From positions 41,914-105,913 of the forward strand of contig CAYXBP010000006.1 of assembly GCA_964463355.1 (NCBI GenBank): DNA of 64,000 nucleotides, given 5' to 3'. The notes beneath the pieces were generated by a model. That model was not told the origin of the DNA. It saw only the letters and a list, made by a program, of their open reading frames with translations, and made no database searches. Shown piece by piece: positions 24,122-33,145 of the stretch. Each line of letters opens with the position of its first letter. Position 1 is the first letter of the stretch. The stretch comes from Firm-04 sp964463355 (lineage in GTDB: Bacteria > Bacillota > Clostridia > Oscillospirales > Ruminococcaceae). The translations under genes and the position numbers were made by a program.

Positions 24122-25375
24122 ATGAAAAAATTTGCTGTTTTGGGTTATGGTACTGTCGGATCCGGTGTGGTAGAACTGTTCTATAAGAATCGTGCAAAAA
24201 TTGAGCAAAAAGCAGGCGATGCCATGGATGTGGGCTATATCCTTGATTTGCGCGATTTTCCTGATTCCCCCTATGCAGATAAATTCACCAAAAGCATGGA
24301 TGCCATTTTGGCAGACCCAGCGGTGACTGTGGTCGCTGAATGCATGGGTGGTGTAGAGCCTGCGTTCACCTATTTGATGCAATGTCTTTCGAAAGGTGTT
24401 AGTGTGGCAACCTCCAACAAGGAACTGATCGCTCGCAAGGGCGCGGTATTGCTCGCCGAAGCAAAGGCACATTCCTGTAATTGCTTCTTTGAGGCGAGTG
24501 TGGGCGGTGCTATTCCGATTATTCGCCCCCTGCACCGTTGCTTGGCTGCCAATGATATCACGGCTGTGTACGGCATTCTGAACGGTACTACTAATTTTAT
24601 TCTGGATAAAATGCGTTCGGACGATATGAGCTTTGAGGCAGCACTTTCTCTGGCGCAGGAACTTGGCTATGCCGAACGTGAACCCAGTGCCGATGTGGAC
24701 GGTCACGATGCCTGCCGCAAGATCTGTATCATCGCTTCATTGGTATTTGGCAAGCATGTCTATCCCGAAAGCGTAAAAACGGTGGGCATCCGTGAGGTAT
24801 CTCTGGAGGATGCAGCCGCTGCCGATGCACTGGATGGTTCCGTGAAGCTGATTGCTTCGGTGCGCCGTCTGGAAGATGGTCGCATTTTGCCGTTGGTGCA
24901 GCCGACATTTGTGCCCCACGAAAATATTCTTTCTCGCGTGGATGGTGTGTTCAACGCGGTGATGGTATGCGGCGATGGGATCGACCGTGCTGTATTTTGT
25001 GGCAGAGGCGCAGGCAAGCTGCCTACCGCCAGTGCCGTGATGGGCGATGTCATCGAAGCGGCAAAGCATAGCTGCACTGTGTTTTCACAGGATTGGGTGG
25101 ACAGCGGCGAGCAGGATTTCATCGCGGAAGCAGATATGCTCCGTTGCGGTCTGATGATCCGCACCGCAAATGGTGATGCCGAAACTTTGGCAAAGGCAGT
25201 GGGTGATTTCTGCAATGCCAATGGTATGGAGACTTCTGTAGAAGCTGCGGTTGTAGATGGCGGCGCGGCTTGTTACACATCCGCAATGGATCACGCACAG
25301 CAAAACGCATTGCTCGCAGCTTTGCGTGCAGACGGCTTGCAGGTTATTCGTGCGTTGCCTGTATTGGATGCCTGA
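24122..25375 (+). CDS. hom: Homoserine dehydrogenase
   Basis: 417 residues: NAD(P)-binding domain (GYGTVGSGVV near residue 8), conserved catalytic region (VATSNKELIARKGAVL, GGAIPIIRPL, GILNGTTNFILDKM, PSADVDGHDACRKICI), and a C-terminal stretch of about 80 residues in the position of an ACT domain. It reduces aspartate semialdehyde to homoserine for Thr and Met synthesis. 52 bases after the ACT-domain gene; followed by a strong terminator. No thrC or thrB is adjacent. Confidence 0.96.
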   Translation: MKKFAVLGYGTVGSGVVELFYKNRAKIEQKAGDAMDVGYILDLRDFPDSPYADKFTKSMDAILADPAVTVVAECMGGVEPAFTYLMQCLSKGVSVATSNKELIARKGAVLLAEAKAHSCNCFFEASVGGAIPIIRPLHRCLAANDITAVYGILNGTTNFILDKMRSDDMSFEAALSLAQELGYAEREPSADVDGHDACRKICIIASLVFGKHVYPESVKTVGIREVSLEDAAAADALDGSVKLIASVRRLEDGRILPLVQPTFVPHENILSRVDGVFNAVMVCGDGIDRAVFCGRGAGKLPTASAVMGDVIEAAKHSCTVFSQDWVDSGEQDFIAEADMLRCGLMIRTANGDAETLAKAVGDFCNANGMETSVEAAVVDGGAACYTSAMDHAQQNALLAALRADGLQVIRALPVLDA

Positions 25376-25386
25376 TGATTACAATG

Positions 25387-25423
25387 AAAAAGCGGTCAAG
25401 CTGCACAGCCTGACCGCTTTTTT
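25387..25423 (+). terminator. Terminator of hom
   Basis: AAAAAGCGGTCA / TGACCGCTTTTTT with an inner GCTG/AGC extension. Confidence 0.9.
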
Positions 25424-25537
25424 ATAGCAGGACAGTACATCAAATGCGGCTTTTTTACTGGACAGGGTTCGGGCTGCACGCATGATTATTCAAAGGCTTA
25501 TAGAGCTTCGTGGTGCAGCACTTTTTCGAAAAAATGG

Positions 25538-25566
25538 TTTACGTATCACAAAAAATGTGGTACAAT
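25538..25566 (+). promoter_or_regulatory. Promoter of the phosphoesterase-MscS pair
   Basis: TTTACG (25538-25543) and TACAAT (25561-25566), 17-base spacer. It excludes the in-frame ATG at 25565, which would lie inside the -10 box. Confidence 0.6.
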
Positions 25567-25597
25567 GGAATGGTACTATAAAAAAGGAGCTGAAACT

Positions 25598-26350
25598 GTG
25601 GTCTACATTACGGGAGATACCCACGGTGATTTTGCCAGATTTCGCCATCCGCTGCTGAAAAAGGCAACTGCCGATGATATGCTCATCATATGCGGTGATT
25701 TCGGCTTTTTCTGGTCGGATAGCCGCGCGGAACAGAAACTTCGAAAAAAAATCGAAGCATTGAAATATACCGTTGCCTTTTTGGATGGCTGCCACGAAAA
25801 CTATGATTTGCTGGAAGCGTATCCTGTTGGGGATTTTCACGGCGGTAAGGCGAGGATCATTGCACCCAATGTAGTGCATCTGCTGCGCGGCGAGGTTTAC
25901 TGCATCAACGGCAAGCGATTCTTTACCTTTGGCGGCGGCCATAGCCAGGATTTTGAATTCCGTTCTGCTGAGCATTGGTGGGAGCGCGAACAGCCTACTT
26001 ACGAGGAAATCATGCACGGTGCGGAAACGCTCAGACAATATGATAACAAGGTGGATTATATCATCACCCATGAGCCACCTGCATCCTTGAAAGATTGCCT
26101 GCGTGTAGATACTTTGCAGCGTCTGGAGATGCACGCTTTTTTTGAGGACTTGGTGCAGATGTGCAGCTTCAACGCATGGTATTTTGGCAAGTGCCATATC
26201 AACCGTCATGTGCCAATCAAATACTATGCCGTGTTTGATGCCGTTTTGCCCATCAAAGATACCAAGAAAAGGGACGCAGGGGAGCAGAAGCACTCCCGAA
26301 AGGCACCCACCGAACAGAAAGGAGCCAAAGAAGATCATGTTGACGGATGA
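25598..26350 (+). CDS. Calcineurin-like metallophosphoesterase
   Basis: 250 residues from a GTG at 25598 with AAAGGAG 8 bases upstream. Metal motifs in order: GDTHGDF, CGDFGFFW, DGCHENYDLL (GNHE-like), and THEPP near residue 160, with a late GKCHINR in place of the common GHTH. The target (nucleotide, protein or cyclic dinucleotide) cannot be told. The last 14 bases overlap the MscS gene, so translation is coupled. The C-terminal 25 residues are a charged, low-complexity tail. Confidence 0.85.
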   Translation: MVYITGDTHGDFARFRHPLLKKATADDMLIICGDFGFFWSDSRAEQKLRKKIEALKYTVAFLDGCHENYDLLEAYPVGDFHGGKARIIAPNVVHLLRGEVYCINGKRFFTFGGGHSQDFEFRSAEHWWEREQPTYEEIMHGAETLRQYDNKVDYIITHEPPASLKDCLRVDTLQRLEMHAFFEDLVQMCSFNAWYFGKCHINRHVPIKYYAVFDAVLPIKDTKKRDAGEQKHSRKAPTEQKGAKEDHVDG

Positions 26351-27173
26351 AATGGAACATTTTGCGCAGAGCGCAACCTTTTTTGAAGAAATGCTGCAAA
26401 AGGGCAAGGGCTTTCTGCCGACGCTGCTGGCTGCATTGTTGGTGTTTTTACTGGGCCTGCTGCTGACGAGGATTGTGCTGAAGATCGTAGATCGCGCTAT
26501 GAGCCGTGCTAAAGTTGAAGGTGCAGCAAGTAGCTTTATCAAATCGCTGTTGCGTATTTTGCTGTATACGCTGCTTGCCATCATCGCGTTGAGCATTTTG
26601 GGCGTGCCTATGACCAGTATCATCGCAGTACTCAGTGCCGCAGGGCTTGCCGTCGGGCTTGCTTTGCAGGATAGTCTTTCTAATCTTGCCGGAGGATTCA
26701 TCATTCTCTTCTCCAAGCCGTTCAAGGCGGGCGATTATATCATCGCTGACGGCACAGAGGGACGTGTGGATTCGGTTTCTATTTTGTATACCAGGCTGAT
26801 TACGCGTGATAACCGCAGCGTGTATTTGCCCAATGGTGTGCTGTCTTCTGGGCAGATTACCAATCTTTCTCAGCGTGGTACTTTGCGCGTCAGTGTGCCG
26901 CTTACCATTGCTTACGGTGCGGATTTTGATGCGGCACGGCAGGTTATTTTGAAAGTGCTTGCCAATGAGCCTATGGTTTTGCAGGATCCCGCACCAACTG
27001 TTACCATGAGCGGTCATGGCGATAATGCCGTGATGCTCAATGCAGGTTTCTGGGTCAACTGCGATGATTATTTTGCTGTCAGCGGCAGAATTTATGAAGG
27101 TGCCAAACAAGCCTTTGATGCCGCTGGGATCGAGATTCCATATCCTCAAATCTGTGTGCATCCGCCTGTGTAG
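26337..27173 (+). CDS. Small-conductance mechanosensitive channel (MscS family)
   Basis: 278 residues from the ATG at 26337, which overlaps the preceding gene. Three membrane segments (about 25-45, 65-85 and 90-115); the pore helix has the Gly/Ala pattern SAAGLAVGLALQDSLSNLAGGFIILFSKPFKAGDYI, a clear MscS signature, followed by the beta domain (GTEGRVDSVSILYTRLITRDN, VYLPNGVLSSGQITN). It releases solutes on hypo-osmotic shock. A standard-length MscS. Confidence 0.93.
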   Translation: MLTDEMEHFAQSATFFEEMLQKGKGFLPTLLAALLVFLLGLLLTRIVLKIVDRAMSRAKVEGAASSFIKSLLRILLYTLLAIIALSILGVPMTSIIAVLSAAGLAVGLALQDSLSNLAGGFIILFSKPFKAGDYIIADGTEGRVDSVSILYTRLITRDNRSVYLPNGVLSSGQITNLSQRGTLRVSVPLTIAYGADFDAARQVILKVLANEPMVLQDPAPTVTMSGHGDNAVMLNAGFWVNCDDYFAVSGRIYEGAKQAFDAAGIEIPYPQICVHPPV

Positions 27174-27215
27174 CCAGGAGCCTTTTTCGTTTTAAGCCCG
27201 CATTTTGAATAAGTC

Positions 27216-27244
27216 TTGCTTTTTTACTGAAAATATGGTATAAT
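27216..27244 (+). promoter_or_regulatory. Promoter of the alcohol dehydrogenase gene
   Basis: TTGCTT (27216-27221) and TATAAT (27239-27244), 17-base spacer. Confidence 0.7.
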
Positions 27245-27279
27245 AACAGAAATTTTTGGTGTGCTTTAGGAGGTAGTCC

Positions 27280-28443
27280 ATGCAGAATTTTGATTATATG
27301 ACACCCACTCGATTGATTTTTGGCGAGGGCGTAATCGCGAAGCTGCCCGAAGTGATGGCAAAATATGGCAAAAAAGTGCTGCTCACATACGGCAGCGGCA
27401 GTATCAAGAAAATTGGTCTTTACGACAAAGTGAAGGAACTGCTCTCGGATTTTGAGATCATCGAGCTTTCCGACATCCAGCCAAACCCAAAGTATGATCC
27501 CAGTGTGCTGGAGGGCGTACGCCTTTGTAAAGAACACGGCATTGATGTGATTCTTGCTGTTGGAGGCGGCAGTGTGCTGGATTGCTCCAAGGCGATTGCA
27601 ACGGGTGCGAAATATGATGGCGACCCATGGGATTTGATCTCTTATAAGGCATTTGCAACGGATTCCATTCCCATCGTGGATATCATTACCCTTGCCGCGA
27701 CAGGCAGCGAATACGACGCTGGCGGCGTGATTTCGCGTACCGAAACCAATGACAAAATCGGCTATATGGATCCGCATAATTTCCCAGTGGTATCATTTCT
27801 TGATCCGACCTACACTTTTACAGTATCGAAAAAACATACCGCAGCAGGTTGTGCTGATGCCATGAATCATATTATGGAGCAGTATTTCTGTGCGGATGCG
27901 ACGCTCCTCAATGACGGTTTTTGTGAGGCGGGATTGAAAAGCTTGATGATCAATGCGAAGAAGTGTTTGGAGCATCCGCAAGACTACACTGCAAGGGCTG
28001 AGATGATGTTTGCCTGCACACTTGGCTGTAATGGTATTTATGCATTGGGAAACAGTCCGTCTGGCTGGCCATGCCATGGTATCGAACACGCGCTTAGTGC
28101 ATATTATGATATTACGCATGGTGAAGGGCTTGCCATTATCACGCCACGATGGATGAAGCATATCCTGAATGACAAAACAGTGAAACGCTTTGTAAAATAC
28201 GGAATTAATGTGTTCGGCATCGACAGTGCTTTGCCAGACTTTGAAATTGCAAACAAGGCAATTCAAGCAACCTATGATTTCTTTGTATCCATAGGCATTC
28301 CAATGCATTTGCGTGATGTTGGCATTGATGACAGTCGCATCAGCGAAATGGCACACCATATCGCGGTCAATGAAGGGCTTGAAAATGCCTATGCACCGCT
28401 GACAGAACAGGATATTGCAGAGATACTGATGGCATCGCTTTGA
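27280..28443 (+). CDS. Iron-containing alcohol dehydrogenase (YqhD/BdhA group)
   Basis: 387 residues. NAD(P) region AVGGGSVLDCSKAIA; metal ligands Asp and His in GCADAMNHIMEQYF and two His in PCHGIEHALSAYYDITHGEGLA. The N-terminal MQNFDYMTPTRLIFGEG and the overall pattern fit the NADPH-linked butanol/aldehyde reductase branch. It reduces aldehydes to alcohols in fermentation or detoxification; the exact substrate is not readable. TAGGAGGT precedes the ATG. The Nudix gene follows after 19 bases, suggesting a two-gene unit. Confidence 0.92.
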   Translation: MQNFDYMTPTRLIFGEGVIAKLPEVMAKYGKKVLLTYGSGSIKKIGLYDKVKELLSDFEIIELSDIQPNPKYDPSVLEGVRLCKEHGIDVILAVGGGSVLDCSKAIATGAKYDGDPWDLISYKAFATDSIPIVDIITLAATGSEYDAGGVISRTETNDKIGYMDPHNFPVVSFLDPTYTFTVSKKHTAAGCADAMNHIMEQYFCADATLLNDGFCEAGLKSLMINAKKCLEHPQDYTARAEMMFACTLGCNGIYALGNSPSGWPCHGIEHALSAYYDITHGEGLAIITPRWMKHILNDKTVKRFVKYGINVFGIDSALPDFEIANKAIQATYDFFVSIGIPMHLRDVGIDDSRISEMAHHIAVNEGLENAYAPLTEQDIAEILMASL

Positions 28444-28462
28444 TCACAAACTGGAGGATGTT

Positions 28463-28927
28463 GTGGATCACTTTACACGAGTTGAACTAACCAATATGTG
28501 CTTGGTTTATGATGAAAACCGCGTACTGGTGCAGGAAAAACAAGGCTTGAAGAAACAGTACAGTGGCGGTTTGGTTTTTCCTGGCGGTCATGTGGAACCT
28601 GATGAATCCCTGCTGGATTCCGTCATTCGCGAAATCAAAGAGGAAACAGGTCTGACCATTCATCATCCGCAGCCTTGTGGTTTCAAGGATTGGATTCAGG
28701 AGGATGGTACACGCTATATCGTTTTGCTGTACAAGACGAACCAGTTTGAGGGAGAATTGAAAAACTCCGCAGAAGGCAAGGTGTTCTGGCTTGACAGGCG
28801 TGATATCGGCAATGCAAATTTGATTTGGAACATGCGCGAGTTATTGCAGATTTTTGAAACGGATGATTTCAGCGAATTTTTCTTTCAACTACAAAATGGA
28901 ACATACGAGGGAAAACTGTTGGGGTAG
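28463..28927 (+). CDS. Nudix hydrolase (MutT/8-oxo-dGTPase-like)
   Basis: 154 residues from a GTG at 28463 with GGAGG 5 bases upstream. The full Nudix box reads G-x5-E-x7-REIKEETGL (from GGHVEPDESLLDSVIREIK onward). A preceding LVFPGGHV and a later FKDWIQEDGTRYIVLLYKT match the YjhB/MutT branch that cleans oxidised nucleotides. The substrate is inferred from family only. Confidence 0.9.
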   Translation: MDHFTRVELTNMCLVYDENRVLVQEKQGLKKQYSGGLVFPGGHVEPDESLLDSVIREIKEETGLTIHHPQPCGFKDWIQEDGTRYIVLLYKTNQFEGELKNSAEGKVFWLDRRDIGNANLIWNMRELLQIFETDDFSEFFFQLQNGTYEGKLLG

Positions 28928-29013
28928 AAGTAGGAGCAATCATCTCATTTTGCGTTCATCGCATCTGAATGCATATGGGCTGATTATGCAAATACCGATA
29001 AGAACAGAAAAAA

Positions 29014-29048
29014 CGCCCTGCTTTGTACATACAGCACAAAGCAGGGCG
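29014..29048. terminator. Bidirectional terminator between the Nudix and binding-protein genes
   Basis: A perfect 13-bp stem (29014-29026 with 29036-29048) and 9-base loop; on the minus strand TTTTTT follows, on the plus strand ATGTTTATC. Confidence 0.85.
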
Positions 29049-29088
29049 ATGTTTATCAATAAGGGTATTTGCCTGGCTTACGAGTTGA

Positions 29089-29919
29089 TCACTTTGTGGG
29101 AACGGTGGTAATATCGCTGCCGAACCATTCAGTTGAAATCTGACCGAGCGTGCCATCGGCTTTCATCTCACTGAGAATTTTCTGGACTTCATCGCGCAAG
29201 GCGCAATCATTCTTACGGAAGCCGATTGCGTACTCCTCTTCAGAAAGACCATCCGGCAAAATACGGTAACTCTTGCCGCCGGTGGTGATTTCATACTCCG
29301 CAACAACAACATCCATGAACACGGCATCAACGAGCCCAAGCTCCATTTGCTGTAAAGCTTCCACATTGGTGGCAAGCGCGGTTTCCTTGATGGTTCCGCC
29401 GATGGAAGAATCTCTGAGGATTGTCTGTGCAGATGAGCCGTTCTGCACGCCGATTACCTTATCTGCCAAATCCGCCATAGATTGCGCACTGCTATCGGCA
29501 GGCACAACGAAGACCATCTTGTTTTTCATATACGGCTCGGAAAGGTTCATGCGCTCTTCACGCTCGGGATTAATCGACATACCGTTCCAGATGCAGTCGA
29601 TTCTGCCACCGTCGAGATCTTCCTCTTTGGTTTCCCAGTTAATGGGCTGCTTGACCAGCTCCACGCCCATGCGTTTGCAAACCTCTTCTGCGATATCGAT
29701 ATCAAAGCCTACGATCTCGTCCTTCTCGTTGGTATAGCCCATGGGTTTAAAGGTTGCATCCAAGCCAAGAACGAACTTACCGTTGTCCTTTACCTTTTGC
29801 AATGACTGATCCGCGCTGCTATCGGTGTTACTGCTATTTCCACCGCAACCGGCGCCGCAGATGAGCATACCGACAGCCAGAACGGCGGTCAGCATACGCT
29901 TGAAAATGGACTTCTTCAT
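29089..29919 (-). CDS. Amino-acid ABC transporter substrate-binding lipoprotein (orphan)
   Basis: 276 residues from the ATG at 29919. A lipoprotein signal ends at LICGAGC, giving a lipid-modified Cys near residue 24. The mature part is a SBP_bac_3 domain: KFVLGLDATFKPMGY, VGFDIDIAEEVCKRMG, DGGRIDCIWNGMSINPERE and MNLSEPYMKNKMVFVV. This family binds polar amino acids such as glutamine or cystine. No permease or ATPase is adjacent, which is unusual; the partners must be elsewhere or it acts as a sensor. Confidence 0.9.
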   Translation of the reverse strand: MKKSIFKRMLTAVLAVGMLICGAGCGGNSSNTDSSADQSLQKVKDNGKFVLGLDATFKPMGYTNEKDEIVGFDIDIAEEVCKRMGVELVKQPINWETKEEDLDGGRIDCIWNGMSINPEREERMNLSEPYMKNKMVFVVPADSSAQSMADLADKVIGVQNGSSAQTILRDSSIGGTIKETALATNVEALQQMELGLVDAVFMDVVVAEYEITTGGKSYRILPDGLSEEEYAIGFRKNDCALRDEVQKILSEMKADGTLGQISTEWFGSDITTVPTK

Positions 29920-29979
29920 GTTGATTTCCTCACTTTTCGTTATGTTATGCGTGAAGTTTACGCAAGCCTCACGCACAAC

Positions 29980-30008
29980 AGTATATCATACTTCTGTCAA
30001 AAATGCAA
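29980..30008 (-). promoter_or_regulatory. Promoter of the binding-lipoprotein gene
   Basis: TTGCAT (30003-30008) and TATACT (29980-29985), 17-base spacer on the minus strand. Confidence 0.6.
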
Positions 30009-30095
30009 GAGGGAAACGTGTATTTTCGCGGTCTGCCTGCTTTGTTGACCTTTGAAACGGCTAAAGCGAAACTTCTTATGGTGGGATACTCTGTG

Positions 30096-30623
30096 TTACA
30101 ATGGGAATACTTTTCCAACGGGACGGCGATCAAAGGCTTTGGGAAGTCGTTCCAGCAGGACGACACAGTGCGCTGCCATACCCTGCTGAGCGCCGGTAAA
30201 GCCCAGATGCTCCTCGGTGGTGGCTTTCACGCTTACCTGCTCTACATCGCAGCCCAGCTGCTTTGCAAGATTTCGGCGCATTTGCGGAATATGGGCTGCA
30301 AGCTTTGGTGCCTGTGCCAGTATAGTTGCATCGACATTGCCAATGCGCCAGCCCTTATGCTGAATCAGTCCATTGACATGATACAGCAGTTTCAGGCTGT
30401 CCGCGCCATGATATTTCGGGTCAGTATCGGGAAAATGCTGTCCGATATCGCCCAGCGCAAGTGCGCCCAGCATGGCATCCATGACAGCGTGAGTTAGCAC
30501 ATCGGCATCGGAATGCCCCAACAGCCCCATTGTATGCGCAATTTCCACGCCGCCAAGGATCAGCTTGCGTCCTTCGGTCAGTTTATGCACATCGTAGCCA
30601 TGTCCAATACGAAAATCAGCCAT
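30096..30623 (-). CDS. ispF: 2-C-methyl-D-erythritol 2,4-cyclodiphosphate synthase
   Basis: 175 residues from MADFRIGHGYDVH (ATG at 30623, GAGG upstream). The metal-binding DVH and the motif GLLGHSDADVLTHAVMDAMLGA are diagnostic, as is the late ATTEEHLGFTG. It makes the cyclic diphosphate of the MEP isoprenoid pathway. It overlaps ispD by 8 bases, giving a coupled pair for consecutive pathway steps. Confidence 0.96.
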   Translation of the reverse strand: MADFRIGHGYDVHKLTEGRKLILGGVEIAHTMGLLGHSDADVLTHAVMDAMLGALALGDIGQHFPDTDPKYHGADSLKLLYHVNGLIQHKGWRIGNVDATILAQAPKLAAHIPQMRRNLAKQLGCDVEQVSVKATTEEHLGFTGAQQGMAAHCVVLLERLPKAFDRRPVGKVFPL

Positions 30624-31329
30624 TGTGCCCATCCTCTCTTTTCTCCTCATAGCGCAGCAACGCCTCGGCGGTTGCAAAATCCTCCGGGGTCGTCAGTTTG
30701 ATATTGGTATAGGATCCGGTAGACATTTTCACGCGGATATCAATTGCTTCCATGAGTTGGCAATCATCGGTGAAATCCAATCCTTGTGCTTCGGCAAACG
30801 CCATTGCTTGCAGATATGCTGCTTTTGCGAACACCTGCGGCGTCTGCGTATGATACAGACTGCTCCTCGGTGGGGTATCCACAACCATACCCTTTGCTAC
30901 TGTTTTCATGGTATCTTTCGTGGGCACACCCAATGTTGCTGCACCGAAGGTATGGGCATCCGCAATGACTTTTTCGGCATCCTCCTGCCGCAAGAGCGGT
31001 CTTGCACCATCATGTATAGCGATGTAGGCTGCATCGGTCTGCAATGCAGCCACGCCGTTTTTCACGCTCTGTTGACGAGTTGCGCCGCCATATGTCAAGG
31101 TAATGGGTACAGGAAATGTCTTTTGACGCAGAATTGCCTGAAACGCCGCTTCATCCTGCGGACGGCAGATTATCACCAGTTCCGAGACTGCTTTGCACCG
31201 TGAAAAGGTATGCAATGATTTTTCCAGTACGGTGGTATCGCCCAGCGGATGCAGTATTTTGTGAATGCCGCCCATTCTGGTGGCGTTACCTGCGCACACC
31301 AGAAGGACGGCAGTATCAGCAAGAATCAT
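30616..31329 (-). CDS. ispD: 2-C-methyl-D-erythritol 4-phosphate cytidylyltransferase
   Basis: 237 residues from the ATG at 31329. Nucleotide-binding start LLVCAGNATRMGGIHKILHPLG, then GGATRQQSVKNG, IHDGARPLL and TQTPQVF are all IspD signatures. The common AAGxGxRMG reads CAGNATRMG, still within the family. The start lies one base after the stop of the zinc-ribbon gene (TGAGATG) and I see no strong ribosome site, so it probably depends on coupled re-initiation. Confidence 0.94.
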   Translation of the reverse strand: MILADTAVLLVCAGNATRMGGIHKILHPLGDTTVLEKSLHTFSRCKAVSELVIICRPQDEAAFQAILRQKTFPVPITLTYGGATRQQSVKNGVAALQTDAAYIAIHDGARPLLRQEDAEKVIADAHTFGAATLGVPTKDTMKTVAKGMVVDTPPRSSLYHTQTPQVFAKAAYLQAMAFAEAQGLDFTDDCQLMEAIDIRVKMSTGSYTNIKLTTPEDFATAEALLRYEEKREDGHNG

Positions 31330-31330
31330 C

Positions 31331-31948
31331 TCACTGCACATCAGGGGATTTGGTGCCACACTCAGCGCAGAACAATGCCTCTGGTGAAAGTGCTGCACCG
31401 CAGCAGGCACAGAACGCAGGCTTTTCGGGCGCAGCGGGTTCTGCATCTTCTGTGGGGATGATCTGTTCCACCTTGGTGCCACATTCGGCGCAGAACAGTG
31501 CAGAGGGCGAAAGCACTGCATTGCAGACAGTGCAGTTGGTGGGATTCACGGGCTTGGGTGCTTTGGGAGCAGATTTCGGTGCTTCGGGTTCAGGCTTTGG
31601 CATAGCAGTGCCGCAGGCGGGACAGAATTTTGCATTCTTATCACAGCCCTTACCGCAGCCAGGGCACGCTGTCACGCCATCAAGCTCCACCAACTCCTTC
31701 TGCTTTGCAGCAAGCTGCTCCTTGAGTTTTGTGATGCCATTGATCAGCTCTGCGTAGGCGGGGTCTGGATGGTCACACATATCGTCATAATACTTCTGAC
31801 CGATGGCACGGAAGCGCGTACGGATATCGTTTTCCATAGTTGCAATCTCCTTGCGCACGCGGTTCTTTTCGGCGATGTTCTTCGCACCATCAGAAACCTC
31901 ACGGGCGGCCTTGGACATCGTATCCACTACATTGTCAAAAAAGCTCAT
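31331..31948 (-). CDS. Protein with helical N-terminus and three zinc ribbons
   Basis: 205 residues from the ATG at 31948 (GAGGAGG upstream). The first 95 residues are a charged helical, probably coiled-coil region (SKAAREVSDGAKNIAEKNRV). Three CxxC...CxxC zinc ribbons follow: CPGC/CPAC, CTVC/CAEC and CACC/CAEC, separated by Pro/Ala-rich linkers. Function unknown; such proteins are often scaffolds. It is transcribed with ispD-ispF, which shows no evident functional link. Confidence 0.8.
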   Translation of the reverse strand: MSFFDNVVDTMSKAAREVSDGAKNIAEKNRVRKEIATMENDIRTRFRAIGQKYYDDMCDHPDPAYAELINGITKLKEQLAAKQKELVELDGVTACPGCGKGCDKNAKFCPACGTAMPKPEPEAPKSAPKAPKPVNPTNCTVCNAVLSPSALFCAECGTKVEQIIPTEDAEPAAPEKPAFCACCGAALSPEALFCAECGTKSPDVQ

Positions 31949-31996
31949 ATTCGTTCCTCCTCTTTCTTTCGTGATGCCGGATTGCATCACACTGTA

Positions 31997-32025
31997 ATTA
32001 TAGCATATTCCACGCAAAATGTCCA
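31997..32025 (-). promoter_or_regulatory. Promoter of the zinc-ribbon-ispD-ispF operon
   Basis: TGGACA (32020-32025) and TATAAT (31997-32002), 17-base spacer on the minus strand. The stretch 32030-32239 shows no gene. Confidence 0.7.
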
Positions 32026-32239
32026 GCATATTATACGATTTTTTTGTAGACCATCTGTGAAAAAGCTTTGCCCTTGCCGGAGAGCATACTGTTTTGCAGC
32101 GAGCGGTCCTGATCGTAATGCCATTATAGCTGCGGCATCATTTTTGGTATGCTGTTTGATGATTTGCGCATTTTTGCGCTGCACCTTCTGCCATCATAAT
32201 ATAATAGTGTTCGGAGTGTGATTTGTCAATGGCTGCCGA

Positions 32240-32268
32240 TTGACGAAACTGGCGAAGCGTGATATAAT
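32240..32268 (+). promoter_or_regulatory. Promoter of the AAA ATPase gene
   Basis: TTGACG (32240-32245) and TATAAT (32263-32268), 17-base spacer; the inferred leader is only about 12 bases. Confidence 0.75.
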
Positions 32269-32286
32269 ATCCGTGAGGTGAATGGG

Positions 32287-32889
32287 ATGAACATAAAAAA
32301 GATCGTCATCACAGGCGGCCCCTGCGCAGGAAAATCAACCGCCATGCAGCATATCAAAGCGCATTTTACCGCAAAGGGTGATACGGTATTGGTGATCCCC
32401 GAATCGGCAACCGAACTGATCGGTGGCGGCGTTGCACCATGGACTTGCACCACACCCTATGATTATCAGGTGATACAGTTGCGCTTACAGCTGGAAAAGG
32501 AAAAACTGTTTTTGCAAGCAGCCAGACAGATGAAAACCGACACCGTGTTGATCGTTTGCGACCGAGGCATCCCTGACGGGAATGCCTATATGAGCGATGA
32601 AGCCTACAGAGCCATGATCGAAACGGAGGGGCTGACACGCGATATGCTCTTTGCGCGCTATGACGCAGTGTTTCATCTGGTCACTGCTGCCGACGGTGCG
32701 TTGCCCTATTACACTCTCGCTAACAATGCCGCCAGAATGGAAACCCCTGAAGAGGCCATTGCGCTCGATCGCCGCACACACGCTGCATGGGATGGACATC
32801 CTTACCGTTGTACCATTGGAAACGATTGCAGCTTTGAGGAGAAAAACAGAAAGTTGATCGCCGATATCGAAACTTTCTTAAAGCGATAA
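32287..32889 (+). CDS. AAA_28 family ATP/GTP-binding protein
   Basis: 200 residues from the ATG at 32287 with GAGGTG about 6 bases upstream; an in-frame GTG at 32278 overlaps the ribosome site. Walker A GGPCAGKSTAM, DRGIPDGNAYM in the Walker B/lid region, and a RxTHAAWDGHPYR-type C-terminus place it in the AAA_28 group (NadR kinase/TTD14-like). These are small P-loop kinases or NTPases. The substrate is unknown. Monocistronic. Confidence 0.85.
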   Translation: MNIKKIVITGGPCAGKSTAMQHIKAHFTAKGDTVLVIPESATELIGGGVAPWTCTTPYDYQVIQLRLQLEKEKLFLQAARQMKTDTVLIVCDRGIPDGNAYMSDEAYRAMIETEGLTRDMLFARYDAVFHLVTAADGALPYYTLANNAARMETPEEAIALDRRTHAAWDGHPYRCTIGNDCSFEEKNRKLIADIETFLKR

Positions 32890-33063
32890 CGCATAAAGCC
32901 CGCTGATTCACGTTGCGGTCAGATTGTGGGGATGGCAAATATGGCACTGTGCTTTCAAAAGCAGCAAGATGCTTCGCCCCGATGCGCAAAATACGGCAAA
33001 AAGCGCAAAAGAGGTCTGCGAAGAACAGCGAATTTGTGTAATGAGTAGAAATTTCCTGTGGGC

Positions 33064-33092
33064 TTGACTTTTCATAAAAAAACGGTTATAAT
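33064..33092 (+). promoter_or_regulatory. Promoter of the rpsL-rpsG-fusA operon
   Basis: TTGACT (33064-33069) and TATAAT (33087-33092), 17-base spacer. From 32890 to 33063 no gene is seen. Confidence 0.8.
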
Positions 33093-33145
33093 ATCAAGGT
33101 ATGCGAGTGTGCGTATACGATATTATTCGAAGAAGGAGGAAGATT

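Noticed and set aside
25490..26725. Open frame antisense to the phosphoesterase and MscS genes
   Set aside because: Overlaps two clear genes and has no recognisable protein features.
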